Of a stretch of 44,651 nucleotides of DNA, positions 23,688 through 30,784 are shown one piece after another (positions within the stretch are counted from its first letter, which is position 1; every line of letters begins with the position of its first letter). The position numbers and the translations under genes are program-made. The notes beneath the pieces are model-generated. The model had not been told where the DNA came from, searched no databases, and was given only the letters and a program-made list of their open reading frames with translations. The stretch is from contig JACRLQ010000021.1 in the NCBI GenBank assembly GCA_016215155.1, forward strand, positions 1-44,651, given 5' to 3'. This stretch comes from Nitrospirota bacterium (GTDB lineage: Bacteria > Nitrospirota > Thermodesulfovibrionia > Thermodesulfovibrionales > UBA6898).

Positions 23688-25031
23688 ATGAGACCGCGCA
23701 TGAAACAATCAAAACCTGACATGAAAAACGGCAAGGCTGAAGCGGCCGGAAAAACCGGCCTCCGCCTCCGCGCGGAAGAATCTTTGAAAAAGCGCAGGAC
23801 CGCATCCGATGTTCCCGGGACTGAGGCCGGCATAAAGAAACTCCTCCATGAACTTCAGGTCAACCGGATCGAACTCGAGATGCAGAACGAAGAGCTCAGG
23901 GCTGCAAAGGCCGCCATAGACGCCGTTTTTGAGCGATATAACGATCTCTATGACTTTGCTCCGGTGGGGTATTTCACCTTAGACGCCGCGGGCATTATCG
24001 GGGAAGTCAATCTGACCGGCGCAAGTCTTCTTGGCACAAACAGGTCCGGTCTTGTAAGTAAACGTTTTGATTCCTTCGTTGCCGCGGATGACCGGCAGGC
24101 CTTCCATGCCTTCCTCGGCAAGGTATTCGAAGGAAAAGGCAAAGAATCCTTCGAGATGAGGCTTCTTAACCAGGATTCTCTTATGCGCCTTGAGGCTGTA
24201 ACCTCTTCGGGGGGACAGGAATGCAGGGTCGTCCTGATCGACATAACAGGGCTGGCGAGGGCGGAAGCCGAAGTCATGAGATTAAACAGGGTCCTTGAAG
24301 GAAAGGTTTCCGAGCTCTCGGCGGCAAACGAGGCGCTCGAATCCTTCATCTATTCTATCTCTCACGACCTGCGCTCCCCCCTGCGCTCCATGTCGGAGTT
24401 CGCAAGGATTGTTCTTGCGGACTATGCCGACAGGCTCGACGAGCAAGGGAAAGACTATCTGGGCCGGGTGCGCCGGGGCGCTGCGAAGGCAAATGATCTC
24501 GTTGAGGGCATTCTGGAGCTTTCGAAGATTTCAAAACAGGAGATAAATCGCAGTCAGGTCGACATGAGCGGGATCGCCGATTCCATAATTTCCGAACTGC
24601 GCAGGTCTGATCCGCAAAGAAGGGTCGATGCGGACATCAAGGAAGGTCTTACCGTCTTTGCGGACCGGAGACTGATCGAACTCGTTCTTTCGAACGTCCT
24701 CCGGAACGCATGGAAGTTTACCTCGAAGACAAAGGATCCCAGGATCGAATTCGGAAAGACAAGCGCGGATGAAACAGGTCCCATAAGTCAAGCAGGACTT
24801 ATGCCTAAAACAGGGCCTGTTTTTTTTATCAGAGACAACGGCGCCGGGTTCGATCCGGCATACGCGGAGAAAATGTTTCTGCCTTTTCACCGGCTCCATG
24901 GGGATTCCGAATTCGAAGGCACAGGCATCGGCCTCGCCATAGTCGAGCAGATCATCCGCCGCCATGGCGGCAAGGTCTGGGCCGAGTGCGACAGGGAAAA
25001 GGGGACCACAATCTTCTTCACTTTCGGATGA
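23688..25031 (+). CDS. PAS-domain sensor histidine kinase
   Basis: A 447-residue cytoplasmic kinase with no membrane segment. The order is: a Lys/Arg-rich start, a coiled segment (LLHELQVNRIELEMQNEELRAA), a PAS domain (YNDLYDFAPVGYFTLDAAGII), a second coil, HisKA with the phospho-acceptor in SISHDLRSPLRSM, and HATPase with NVLRNAWKFTS, FFIRDNGAGFDP and EGTGIGLAIVEQIIRRHGG. The phytochrome-like SISHDLRSPLRS and FDPAYAEKMFLPFHRLHG places it with kinases that use CheY-like partners, and one follows. About 20 residues between IEFGKT and FFIRDNG look like an insertion coded by a hairpin. Confidence 0.92.
   Translation: MRPRMKQSKPDMKNGKAEAAGKTGLRLRAEESLKKRRTASDVPGTEAGIKKLLHELQVNRIELEMQNEELRAAKAAIDAVFERYNDLYDFAPVGYFTLDAAGIIGEVNLTGASLLGTNRSGLVSKRFDSFVAADDRQAFHAFLGKVFEGKGKESFEMRLLNQDSLMRLEAVTSSGGQECRVVLIDITGLARAEAEVMRLNRVLEGKVSELSAANEALESFIYSISHDLRSPLRSMSEFARIVLADYADRLDEQGKDYLGRVRRGAAKANDLVEGILELSKISKQEINRSQVDMSGIADSIISELRRSDPQRRVDADIKEGLTVFADRRLIELVLSNVLRNAWKFTSKTKDPRIEFGKTSADETGPISQAGLMPKTGPVFFIRDNGAGFDPAYAEKMFLPFHRLHGDSEFEGTGIGLAIVEQIIRRHGGKVWAECDREKGTTIFFTFG
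24773..24821. repeat. Hairpin inside the histidine kinase gene
   Basis: CATAAGTC (24782-24789) pairs with GACTTATG (24796-24803), and outer AACAGGTC pairs with GGCCTGTT (to 24821) with one mismatch and a bulge. It encodes the Gly/Pro-rich stretch just before the FFIRDNGAGF box, where related kinases run directly on. It may be a small palindromic insertion kept in frame. Confidence 0.4.
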
Positions 25032-25034
25032 TCC

Positions 25035-25436
25035 ATGAAAACCTCGCAATTTCATACGATATTGATCGTGGACGACAATCCCGACGACGTAGAAATCTCG
25101 AAGATGCTGATAAAGAGAATCGACCAAAATATCCGGACGGAACCGGCCCTCCGTGGAGAAGTCGCGCTGAAACGCCTCAGAAGCGGGGGACCGTTGCCCT
25201 CCTTGATACTGCTCGACCTGAAGATGCCCGGAATGAGCGGTTTCGATGTCCTGCGCGAGATCCGGGCAGACAAGCAGCTGAGGCATATACCGGTAATCGT
25301 GGTCACGGCTTCGTCATTGGAGGGTGATAAGAAAGGCTCTTACGATGCCGGCGCGGACGGCTTTATTCAGAAGGCATTTAACATGGAACAGTTCGGCCTC
25401 GATTTAAGTTCCATCATTACTAGATTTCTTGGATAG
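25035..25436 (+). CDS. CheY-like response regulator (Rcp1 type)
   Basis: A 133-residue single receiver domain. VDDNPDD supplies the acidic pocket, LLDLKMPGMSG the phospho-accepting Asp, VVTASS the Thr, and IQKAFN the Lys. The DDNPDDVE start and the stand-alone form match Rcp1-like partners of phytochrome-type kinases. It begins three bases after the kinase stop, so kinase and regulator form a co-transcribed pair. The absence of an output domain suggests that it acts through protein contacts. Confidence 0.92.
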   Translation: MKTSQFHTILIVDDNPDDVEISKMLIKRIDQNIRTEPALRGEVALKRLRSGGPLPSLILLDLKMPGMSGFDVLREIRADKQLRHIPVIVVTASSLEGDKKGSYDAGADGFIQKAFNMEQFGLDLSSIITRFLG

Positions 25437-25490
25437 AACATGTTACGGAAAGCAATTGACCGACTGGTTTGCCGACCATACCGGGCCCAC

Positions 25491-25514
25491 ATTCCCGAGG
25501 TAGTAGTCGGGAAT
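25491..25514. terminator. Hairpin downstream of the response regulator
   Basis: ATTCCCGA (25491-25498) pairs perfectly with TCGGGAAT (25507-25514) around an eight-base loop, 55 bases after the response regulator stop. There is no strong T-run, so intrinsic termination is possible but weak. A second small hairpin (AGGGG-TGATG-CCCCT) lies near 25540. Confidence 0.4.
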
Positions 25515-25580
25515 CCATTCTCATTATGTTCTTGTTTCCAAGGGGTGATGCCCCTAATTGAAATAATCCCTGTATTTACT

Positions 25581-25596
25581 TGATAATTGATTATCA
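25581..25596. promoter_or_regulatory. Fur-box-like palindrome ahead of a small gene
   Basis: TGATAATTGATTATCA is a palindrome with seven-base arms (TGATAAT/ATTATCA) and lies 66 bases before the ATG at 25663. The GATAAT/ATTATC half-sites resemble those bound by Fur-type iron regulators, though the spacing is shorter than the classical box. No convincing promoter hexamers could be aligned, so this is only a candidate operator. Confidence 0.35.
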
Positions 25597-25662
25597 TGAA
25601 AACAGGCGGAAACGATCCCTGCCTCTGTGGCAGCGCGGGCCCTGGACTTAAAAGGAGGTAGT

Positions 25663-25941
25663 ATGAGTATTACAGTCGAGAAAAAAACGAACAGGGGCGG
25701 GGTGTTTTATGACATTACCGTTGACGGAGTAACAATCTATGGCTGCCAGCGCAAGACCGGGACCGGGGCAAAGGGTGATTATGATTTCATCAGTACTCCG
25801 AGGCGCAAGTATCAGGATAAAGATGGACAGGACAAGTGGGCCGATATCGTCAAGTTCGATAAGGACACCGCCGACAGGGTGCTGGCTGCGGTCAAGGCCC
25901 AGGAAGGTGATGGTTCAGGGGAAGGCGAATATCCGTTTTAA
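25663..25941 (+). CDS. Small conserved-looking protein, unknown (possibly SpoVG-like)
   Basis: A 92-residue protein with a strong AAAAGGAGG site before the ATG. It reads VFYDITVDGVTIYGCQRKTG, then YDFISTPRRKYQDKDGQDK and a C-terminal helix (DTADRVLAAVKAQEG) with an acidic tail ending in EGEYPF. The acidic tail with terminal Phe recalls single-stranded DNA-binding proteins, and the beta pattern with STPRRKYQDKDG recalls SpoVG. Neither match is strong. No membrane segment or signal. Confidence 0.6.
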   Translation: MSITVEKKTNRGGVFYDITVDGVTIYGCQRKTGTGAKGDYDFISTPRRKYQDKDGQDKWADIVKFDKDTADRVLAAVKAQEGDGSGEGEYPF

Positions 25942-26463
25942 GGATACTAAGGAATAGGTGGCTTGAACATATAGTCAGAAGAAGAATAAGGCAATAAAAA
26001 AAGAAGTGCAATACCTTGGGGGAGGGTATCGTTAGACTCTTTTTAAGTGTGGGTGCTTCGGCAGATGCTTCAGGCTTCCTCCTCGCTGATGGAGGCATGC
26101 ACACCGCGACCTGCTCCCGCTCCCGGACTCGTATTGGTTCTAAACTTTAACCCATTCCAAGGCACTGACTTCTTCTGCTTTAAAAGTGGCGTTTGTTCTT
26201 CCCTGGCCTGACGATCAGGACATACTGTGAAGCCTTGCCTGAAAGTTGCTCTTTTCAGGCAGTACGTCCAACCGATCCTGACCTTTTGATGCCGGGCCGG
26301 GAAGAGCAAAACCACCACTACTTGTGCCCTTCTTGTTTACAATCTACGCCTTTTTTTTGCGCTTGTCAAATTAAATATTGAGGCCTATGTATTGAGTAAG
26401 ATTCCAAACATAACCCATATGTGACATAATTTAAGTATAACCACGACAACAGAGGTGTAACGT
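25942..26463. other. 522-base stretch without a recognised gene, containing a large hairpin
   Basis: No convincing gene is seen. A minus-strand frame at 26070-26318 is open but has no family resemblance and is largely the hairpin. The main structure is a long imperfect inverted repeat, about 26183-26322, with the tip TGCCTGAAA (26236-26244) / TTTCAGGCA (26253-26261) and outer arms that match for many bases. The last 130 bases are AT-rich and presumably hold the promoter of the flavodoxin-like gene. Confidence 0.6.
26183..26322. repeat. Long imperfect inverted repeat
   Basis: The left arm (about 26183-26244) and right arm (about 26253-26322) match as inverted copies: GGACATACTG against GGACGTACTG, TTGTTCTTCCCTGGCC against TTGCTCTTCCCGGCCC, and a perfect nine-base tip. 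Such a structure could be a non-autonomous mobile unit, a REP-type palindrome or a structured RNA. No transposase is near. Confidence 0.65.
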
Positions 26464-27114
26464 ATGAAAATTATGGCGTTTAACGGGAGTCCCAGAAAGA
26501 AATGGAACACGGGGACCCTTCTTGAGAGGGCACTTGAAGGCGCCGCATCAGCCGGGGCTGAAACAGAGCTGGTCCATCTTTATGACCTCGACTACAAGGG
26601 GTGCATAAGCTGCTTTGCCTGTAAAACCATAGGGGGAAAGAGCTACGGCAGGTGCGCCGTACAGGATGATCTGGCCCCTGTGTTTGGCAGAGTTGAACAG
26701 GCCGATGCCATTATCCTGGGTTCACCTATCTATTTCGGTGAGGTCTCAGGAGAGATGAAATCATTTATGGAGCGGCTGATATTTCCTTATTCCACATATA
26801 CCAATCCCCCGCAGTCGCTTTTTCCAGGAAAGGTCAGGGCGGGATTTATCTATACAATGGGTGTGACGGAGGAATTGATGCATAAGATGGGATACGATCA
26901 ATACTTCAGCCGTCATGAGATGGTCCTGACAAGGATATACGGGTATTCGGAATATATCTGCAGTTTCGACGCAAACCAGTTCGATGACTATTCAAAGGTT
27001 GTGGCAACCCGCTTTGATCCCGTGAGGAAAAAGAAGAGGTATGAAGAGATATTTCCTCTGGAATGCCGGAAGGCCTTTGAAATGGGGGCAAGACTGGCAG
27101 GGGAAAAAGCATGA
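26464..27114 (+). CDS. Flavodoxin-fold NAD(P)H-dependent reductase / iron-sulfur flavoprotein
   Basis: A 216-residue protein. The start MKIMAFNGSPRKKWNTGTLL is the FMN phosphate loop of the flavodoxin-like reductase family; GCISCFACKTIGGKSYGRC gives four Cys that fit the Fe-S or disulfide motif of iron-sulfur flavoproteins; ADAIILGSPIYFGEVSGEMKSFMERL is the second FMN contact. It likely reduces small molecules or quinones in the cytosol. GAGGTG precedes the ATG. It is translationally coupled (ATGA) to a Cys-rich micro-gene. Confidence 0.88.
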   Translation: MKIMAFNGSPRKKWNTGTLLERALEGAASAGAETELVHLYDLDYKGCISCFACKTIGGKSYGRCAVQDDLAPVFGRVEQADAIILGSPIYFGEVSGEMKSFMERLIFPYSTYTNPPQSLFPGKVRAGFIYTMGVTEELMHKMGYDQYFSRHEMVLTRIYGYSEYICSFDANQFDDYSKVVATRFDPVRKKKRYEEIFPLECRKAFEMGARLAGEKA

Positions 27115-27278
27115 CAGAAAGACACAACCATAAACGCCCGGGCCTAAAGGACTTCTTCACCAACCTCTCGGGCCCCATGCCGCTTAAGGATAAGATCCGG
27201 CTGTTCATTAAAAACAATGCGATCAAGATAAAAACCGGCAAGGAATGCTGCGGCCATCCCGGAGAGCCCGGGTGCTGA
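27111..27278 (+). CDS. 55-residue Cys-rich small protein (C-terminal CCGxPGExGC-type motif)
   Basis: ATG at 27111 overlaps the flavoprotein stop. The 55-residue product is basic and amphipathic (LKDFFTNLSGPMPLKDKIRLF, then IKNNAIKIKTG) and ends with ECCGHPGEPGC. I recall short proteins with this same layout, a basic helix followed by a terminal CCGNxGxPGC, in anaerobes and clostridia, so the frame is very likely real. The clustered Cys could bind a metal or Fe-S cluster. Its pairing with an iron-sulfur flavoprotein suggests a redox role. Function unknown. Confidence 0.7.
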   Translation: MTERHNHKRPGLKDFFTNLSGPMPLKDKIRLFIKNNAIKIKTGKECCGHPGEPGC

Positions 27279-27514
27279 CAAAAGGAAGATCATGGCTCAT
27301 CCGGGGGATGAGGAAGTCGGATGTAACTTTCGATCCTTGGCGATCGATTGAACGATAGTAGAAAGGAATATCGGGGCGTTGCCCCGGACCCATCTGAGCA
27401 ACGAAGCATAACTGATTATTATTCCGCAATTTTCCCGGGGTGTGATACAATAGCGAGGAAATGGAAGTTATAAGGGGATTTAGATCTTGAATAGCTACCG
27501 GATGCGCAAACGCA

Positions 27515-28055
27515 ATGTGGGATAACGAAGCGGATACCTGCCGAAAATATGTCTTGCCGAAACTTTACGATTCTGGCTGGAATGACGATCAGATAAGCGA
27601 GCAGAAGACTTTCACCGACGGACGAATTGTTGTTGCCGGCACTAAGTGTCATCGCAAAAAGCCCAAAAGAGCTGACTTTCTCCTGCGATACCGGCGGGAT
27701 TTTTTAATAGCAGTCGTTGAGGCTAAAGCCTCTTACAAAAACCGAGGCGATGGGCTCCAGCAGGCAAAGGATTATGGCATCGAGGCAAAGTCTCTGCCTT
27801 ACCTGCTTAGCCAGCTGAATCTAATGCTTCATGGGCTTGAGTATCCACAGATTGACCCCGGCAATGCCCTCCGGTTTCCGCTTAATGAGATCGGCGAACA
27901 ACTTTAACCTGGATATTAAGAATCCGAGCGGTAAAAAAGACTTCGAGCACCAGCCGCCGGAAAAGCTGGTGGAAGATATCATCGAAAAGGAGCAACGGAT
28001 TCTTGAGATTATGGCGGAGATAAAACAAGTGTTGGCTGAGGGGTCTAAGCAATGA
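27515..28055 (+). pseudogene. Collapsed type I restriction locus: hsdR start joined to hsdM end
   Basis: The frame from ATG 27515 begins as HsdR (NEADTCRKYVLPKLYDSGW, then RADFLLRYRRDFLIAVVEAK and GDGLQQAKDYG) and then switches without a stop to HsdM-type sequence (EAKSLPYLLSQLNLMLHGLE, PGNALRFPLNEIGE). It stops at 27907. The true C-terminus of HsdM (NLDIKNPSGKKDFEHQPPEK and a coiled end) continues in another frame from about 27890 to 28055. Two deletions can explain this: one removed most of hsdR and the front of hsdM, the other about 130 codons of hsdM. Neither nuclease nor methylase can be active. Confidence 0.8.
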
Positions 28056-28453
28056 CGAAGAAGAACCTGCCGGCAAAAATGAAAGCGGCGACCGGCTATG
28101 ATGCTGTCTTGTCCGGAGTCTCGGAACTTCTTGAAGCCGCACGCCGGACTTCTGTGCGTGCGACTAACGCTCTCATGACGGCGACTTACTGGGAAATTGG
28201 ACGGAGGATCGTGGAGTATGAACAGAAGGGGAAAAAGAAGGCTGACTATGGAGAAGAGCTGATAGCTCAGCTTTCTATTGATTTGACCGGCCGCTTTGGC
28301 CGCGGCTTCGGCCCCGTCAATCTAAGTCAGATGAGAAAGTTTTTTCTTTACTGGCCATCTGACCGAATTTTTCAGACAGTGTCTGAAAAATTGCATACTC
28401 CATCCGCAGAATTTTCTTTGCAGATTAGAAAAGGGGGCAGGCTATTTTTATAG
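28052..28453 (+). pseudogene. Truncated DUF1016 (YhcG-like) nuclease-family gene
   Basis: The ATG overlaps the hsdM stop. The 133-residue frame has the YhcG N-terminal domain (SVRATNALMTATYWEIGRRIVEYEQ, ADYGEELIAQLSIDLTGRFGRGF, NLSQMRKFFLYWP). The family usually has about 340 residues with a C-terminal PD-(D/E)XK nuclease domain, which is absent; the frame ends soon after DRIFQTVSEKLHTPSAEFSL. It was probably once an accessory gene of the type I system. A perfect 27-base palindrome at 28366-28392 lies in the last coding part. Confidence 0.75.
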
Positions 28454-28487
28454 CCTTATCAAGATCAATAACTTAAGGGATGGCGTC

Positions 28488-28784
28488 ATGACTTGCAAAC
28501 AGCGACAAACCAGAGCTGCGCATAAGCAGTGTAAAATATGCGGGGAAAACTTCCCTTTAGCTGAGTTCTCTTATGGCCGGAGAGATGATAGGATCTATTG
28601 CCAAAAATGCAATAGGGAGCATCATGCAGCTTATCGGCAGGGTGGCAAAGAAGCCACGCTCGAATATAGGGAGCGAAAACGGGCAGAATCGAAGAAAGCT
28701 AACGTATTTTGCTCTCTTGCTCTCCTGAACTATCAGTTTTTTGCTCTCTTATGCCCTTCTCATCCGTCTTCTGTTCATGCCTGA
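28488..28784 (+). CDS. Small zinc-ribbon-like protein, possibly run-on at its C-terminus
   Basis: The first 75 residues are plausible: CKICGENFPLAEFSYGRRDD, YCQKCNREHHAAYRQ and a basic helix. Two CxxC pairs suggest a zinc ribbon of the sort found in small phage- or HNH-linked proteins. The last 25 residues (from about 28710) are antisense to the well-formed 28699-28881 gene and hydrophobic, so the true end may have been lost and the frame extended. Start follows AAGGGATGGCGTC, a weak site. Located in a decayed accessory zone. Confidence 0.45.
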   Translation: MTCKQRQTRAAHKQCKICGENFPLAEFSYGRRDDRIYCQKCNREHHAAYRQGGKEATLEYRERKRAESKKANVFCSLALLNYQFFALLCPSHPSSVHA

Positions 28785-28881
28785 ACGATACAGTCTTTCC
28801 GCAGGCGCACGTAATGGACCTGCTGAATTCAAACAGGGTGACATCGTAACCCCTTCCGCATGAGGGACATTGCACAGCCAT
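28699..28881 (-). CDS. Small zinc-ribbon protein
   Basis: A 60-residue protein starting MAVQCPSCGRGYDVTLFEFS and continuing SITCACGKTVSF: two Cys pairs (CPSC and CACG) form a zinc ribbon. I recall short conserved proteins beginning with C-P-x-C-x(3)-Y-D-V-T-L-F in Desulfobacterota and Nitrospirota. The C-terminal half is charged and repetitive (EQKTD twice). It lies five bases before the O-methyltransferase on the same strand but downstream of it, so it is probably the last gene of that unit. Confidence 0.65.
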   Translation of the reverse strand: MAVQCPSCGRGYDVTLFEFSRSITCACGKTVSFRHEQKTDEKGIREQKTDSSGEQESKIR

Positions 28882-28886
28882 TTCCG

Positions 28887-29567
28887 TCAGGCCCCCGTGC
28901 GCTTCCTGATTACGTATATCCCGTCACGGACCGTAAGGAAAAGCTTCTCTGCACGGGTGTCCGAATTCACCATATCGTTGAAGGCGGCCACTGCGCGGCT
29001 GTCGTCGTCTTTTGGATCAAAGACCCTGCCGTACCATAGGGCGTTGTCGGCAAGTATCAGTCCTCCCTCCCGCAGTATCCGCATCGACTCCTGGTAGTAT
29101 GCCGCATAGTTTTGTTTATCCGCATCGATAAATACGAGATCGGTCTTTCCATCGGGCAAGGTCCTCAGAGTTTCGAGCGCGTCTCCCTGACGGAGGGTGA
29201 TCCTGCCCGAACTCGGGCTCCGTTTGAAGAACCCCTGTGCGATCTTTGCATGTTCAGGATTATGCTCGATCGTGATGAGCCGCCCGTCCTCCGGAAGCAC
29301 CTCCGCCATCGCAAGGGCCGAGTAGCCTGTAAAGGTGCCGATATCGACGATCTGCCGCGCGCCGGAGAGCTGCGCCATCAGCCTCAGAAAGCGGCCTTCG
29401 ACCCTTCCGGTTAGCATGCCGGGGTAGGCGGTGGATGTCAGGGTGAAGGCCTCGACTTCCTCAAGTAGCGCCGATAACGGCGAGGTATGGGCCAGGGCGT
29501 ACCCTTCAGCCTCTTTTGAGGCAATATCCATAAATGAGTACGGCCCGCCTGAAGGCTCTTCTTTCAT
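28887..29567 (-). CDS. O-methyltransferase family 3 (caffeoyl-CoA type)
   Basis: A 226-residue SAM-dependent methyltransferase. Motif I is IVDIGTFTGYSALAMAEVLP, then ITIEHNPEHAKIAQGFF, the DALETLRTLP acidic site, VFIDADKQNYAAYY (metal-binding Asp) and ADNALWYGRVFDP. These are the standard blocks of cation-dependent O-methyltransferases acting on catechol-like or small phenolic substrates; the substrate is unknown. Its ATG overlaps the stop of the glycerophosphodiesterase gene, indicating an operon. Confidence 0.9.
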   Translation of the reverse strand: MKEEPSGGPYSFMDIASKEAEGYALAHTSPLSALLEEVEAFTLTSTAYPGMLTGRVEGRFLRLMAQLSGARQIVDIGTFTGYSALAMAEVLPEDGRLITIEHNPEHAKIAQGFFKRSPSSGRITLRQGDALETLRTLPDGKTDLVFIDADKQNYAAYYQESMRILREGGLILADNALWYGRVFDPKDDDSRAVAAFNDMVNSDTRAEKLFLTVRDGIYVIRKRTGA

Positions 29568-30232
29568 ATAGGCTCCCCGAACAGATCGGCCCTGTCACTT
29601 GCGATACCGTCTACGCCCTTTGAGATGTAATCTTCGATCTCTTCCTTTTTATTGATCGTCCAGACGATCACACCGAGGCCATGTTTATGGGCGTCCTCAA
29701 CATTTTTCCTGTGGGTGAACCTGTAAAGCGGAAGGAGGTATTGGGCCTTCAGCCCGAGGGCGGTATTGACCGGATTTTTGTGTCTCGCGTAGATCAGGCC
29801 GGTCTCGATTTCAGAATCGGCATCTCTTACGGCGCGGAGCGCCTCTTCGTGGAAGGAGACGATAATCACCCTTTCCATTGATGTTTCCTTCTTTATCGAG
29901 ACAAGGGCCTCCTTTTCGCAGCCCGTCTCTTTCAGTTCGACGAGAATCTTTTCAGGACGTTTTCCCAGAAACCTGAGGGCCTCATCCAGAGTCGGAATTC
30001 TGCCGCCCGTAGCCTGTTTCAACTCTTTAAGCGTGGCCTTGTGTATTTGGAGATCAATACCGAAGACCCTGTTTAAGTTATCGTCATGGCTTACTACGAG
30101 GGCGCCGTCTTTTGACCTGCGGACATCCAGTTCAATGGCGTTTGCGCCCAGCTCAAGCGCGTGCCGGAAACTTTCGAGGGTATTTTCCGTCTCAAACGCG
30201 CCCGAACCCCGGTGGCCTATCTTCAGAAACAT
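29564..30232 (-). CDS. Glycerophosphodiester phosphodiesterase
   Basis: A 222-residue GDPD-family enzyme with no signal peptide, so cytosolic. The active-site blocks are visible: IGHRGSGAFETENTLESF (His and Glu), AIELDVRRSKDGALVVSHDD (metal-binding Glu/Asp and the second His), ILVELKETG, and the terminal VIVWTINKKEEIEDYISKGVDGIASDRADL. It hydrolyses glycerophosphodiesters to glycerol-3-phosphate and an alcohol. Overlaps the next gene by four bases. Confidence 0.92.
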   Translation of the reverse strand: MFLKIGHRGSGAFETENTLESFRHALELGANAIELDVRRSKDGALVVSHDDNLNRVFGIDLQIHKATLKELKQATGGRIPTLDEALRFLGKRPEKILVELKETGCEKEALVSIKKETSMERVIIVSFHEEALRAVRDADSEIETGLIYARHKNPVNTALGLKAQYLLPLYRFTHRKNVEDAHKHGLGVIVWTINKKEEIEDYISKGVDGIASDRADLFGEPI

Positions 30233-30239
30233 GACTGCT

Positions 30240-30653
30240 CTAAAAATCCGCCTCGACCTTCGAGTCCACCTTCATGACCGAGTTCTTCCTGTACAACTGT
30301 TTGTAACTCGTCCGAATATATTCTATGGCTTCGGTCTCGGATTTCCCGTCCTTATGGAGCAGCACAAGTATCTTTGACCTCTCCAGTATCATCTTCCTGC
30401 TCTGGGCGTTGATCCATTCCCTTTGCGCATCGACTATCGTAATGCCGTCGGGAAATTTGGGGGCAATGACAAAGTCGACGAAATACTGCCATTCGGAGTC
30501 CGCGATGAAATCGGCGTCACGAGCGCAGGTCTCATTTTTGCAGAGGCTGAAATGGAGTTCAGTCCTTACGAATTGCCTTTCAGACGAACAGGCCGAAAAC
30601 AAAAAAAGGACCGCCATAAGGAACACAGTAACTATCGGGACCCGCTGTTTCAT
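30240..30653 (-). CDS. DUF3574 lipoprotein
   Basis: A 137-residue protein with a lipoprotein signal (FLMAVLFLFSACSS). The domain matches DUF3574 in outline: RTELHFSLCKN, DSEWQYFVDFVIAPKFPDGITIVDAQREW and SKILVLLHKDG. Cys in FSLCKNETCARD may form a disulfide. Function unknown. It lies seven bases upstream of the phosphodiesterase on the same strand, so it is the first gene of that unit. Confidence 0.8.
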   Translation of the reverse strand: MKQRVPIVTVFLMAVLFLFSACSSERQFVRTELHFSLCKNETCARDADFIADSEWQYFVDFVIAPKFPDGITIVDAQREWINAQSRKMILERSKILVLLHKDGKSETEAIEYIRTSYKQLYRKNSVMKVDSKVEADF

Positions 30654-30784
30654 CTAACTCCTCCCATAACATGTCGATATGTCTCACGGTATAAATATTA
30701 TTACAGAGAAGGCCGGAATATCAATGCATTAGTGCCGCAGCCGGTCGATTATCGGTTATAATAAAGCTGGAAAAAATCCTTGCC

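Noticed and set aside
26070-26318. 82-residue minus-strand frame
   Set aside because: It covers the large hairpin, has no recognisable domain and no ribosome-binding site; more likely non-coding.
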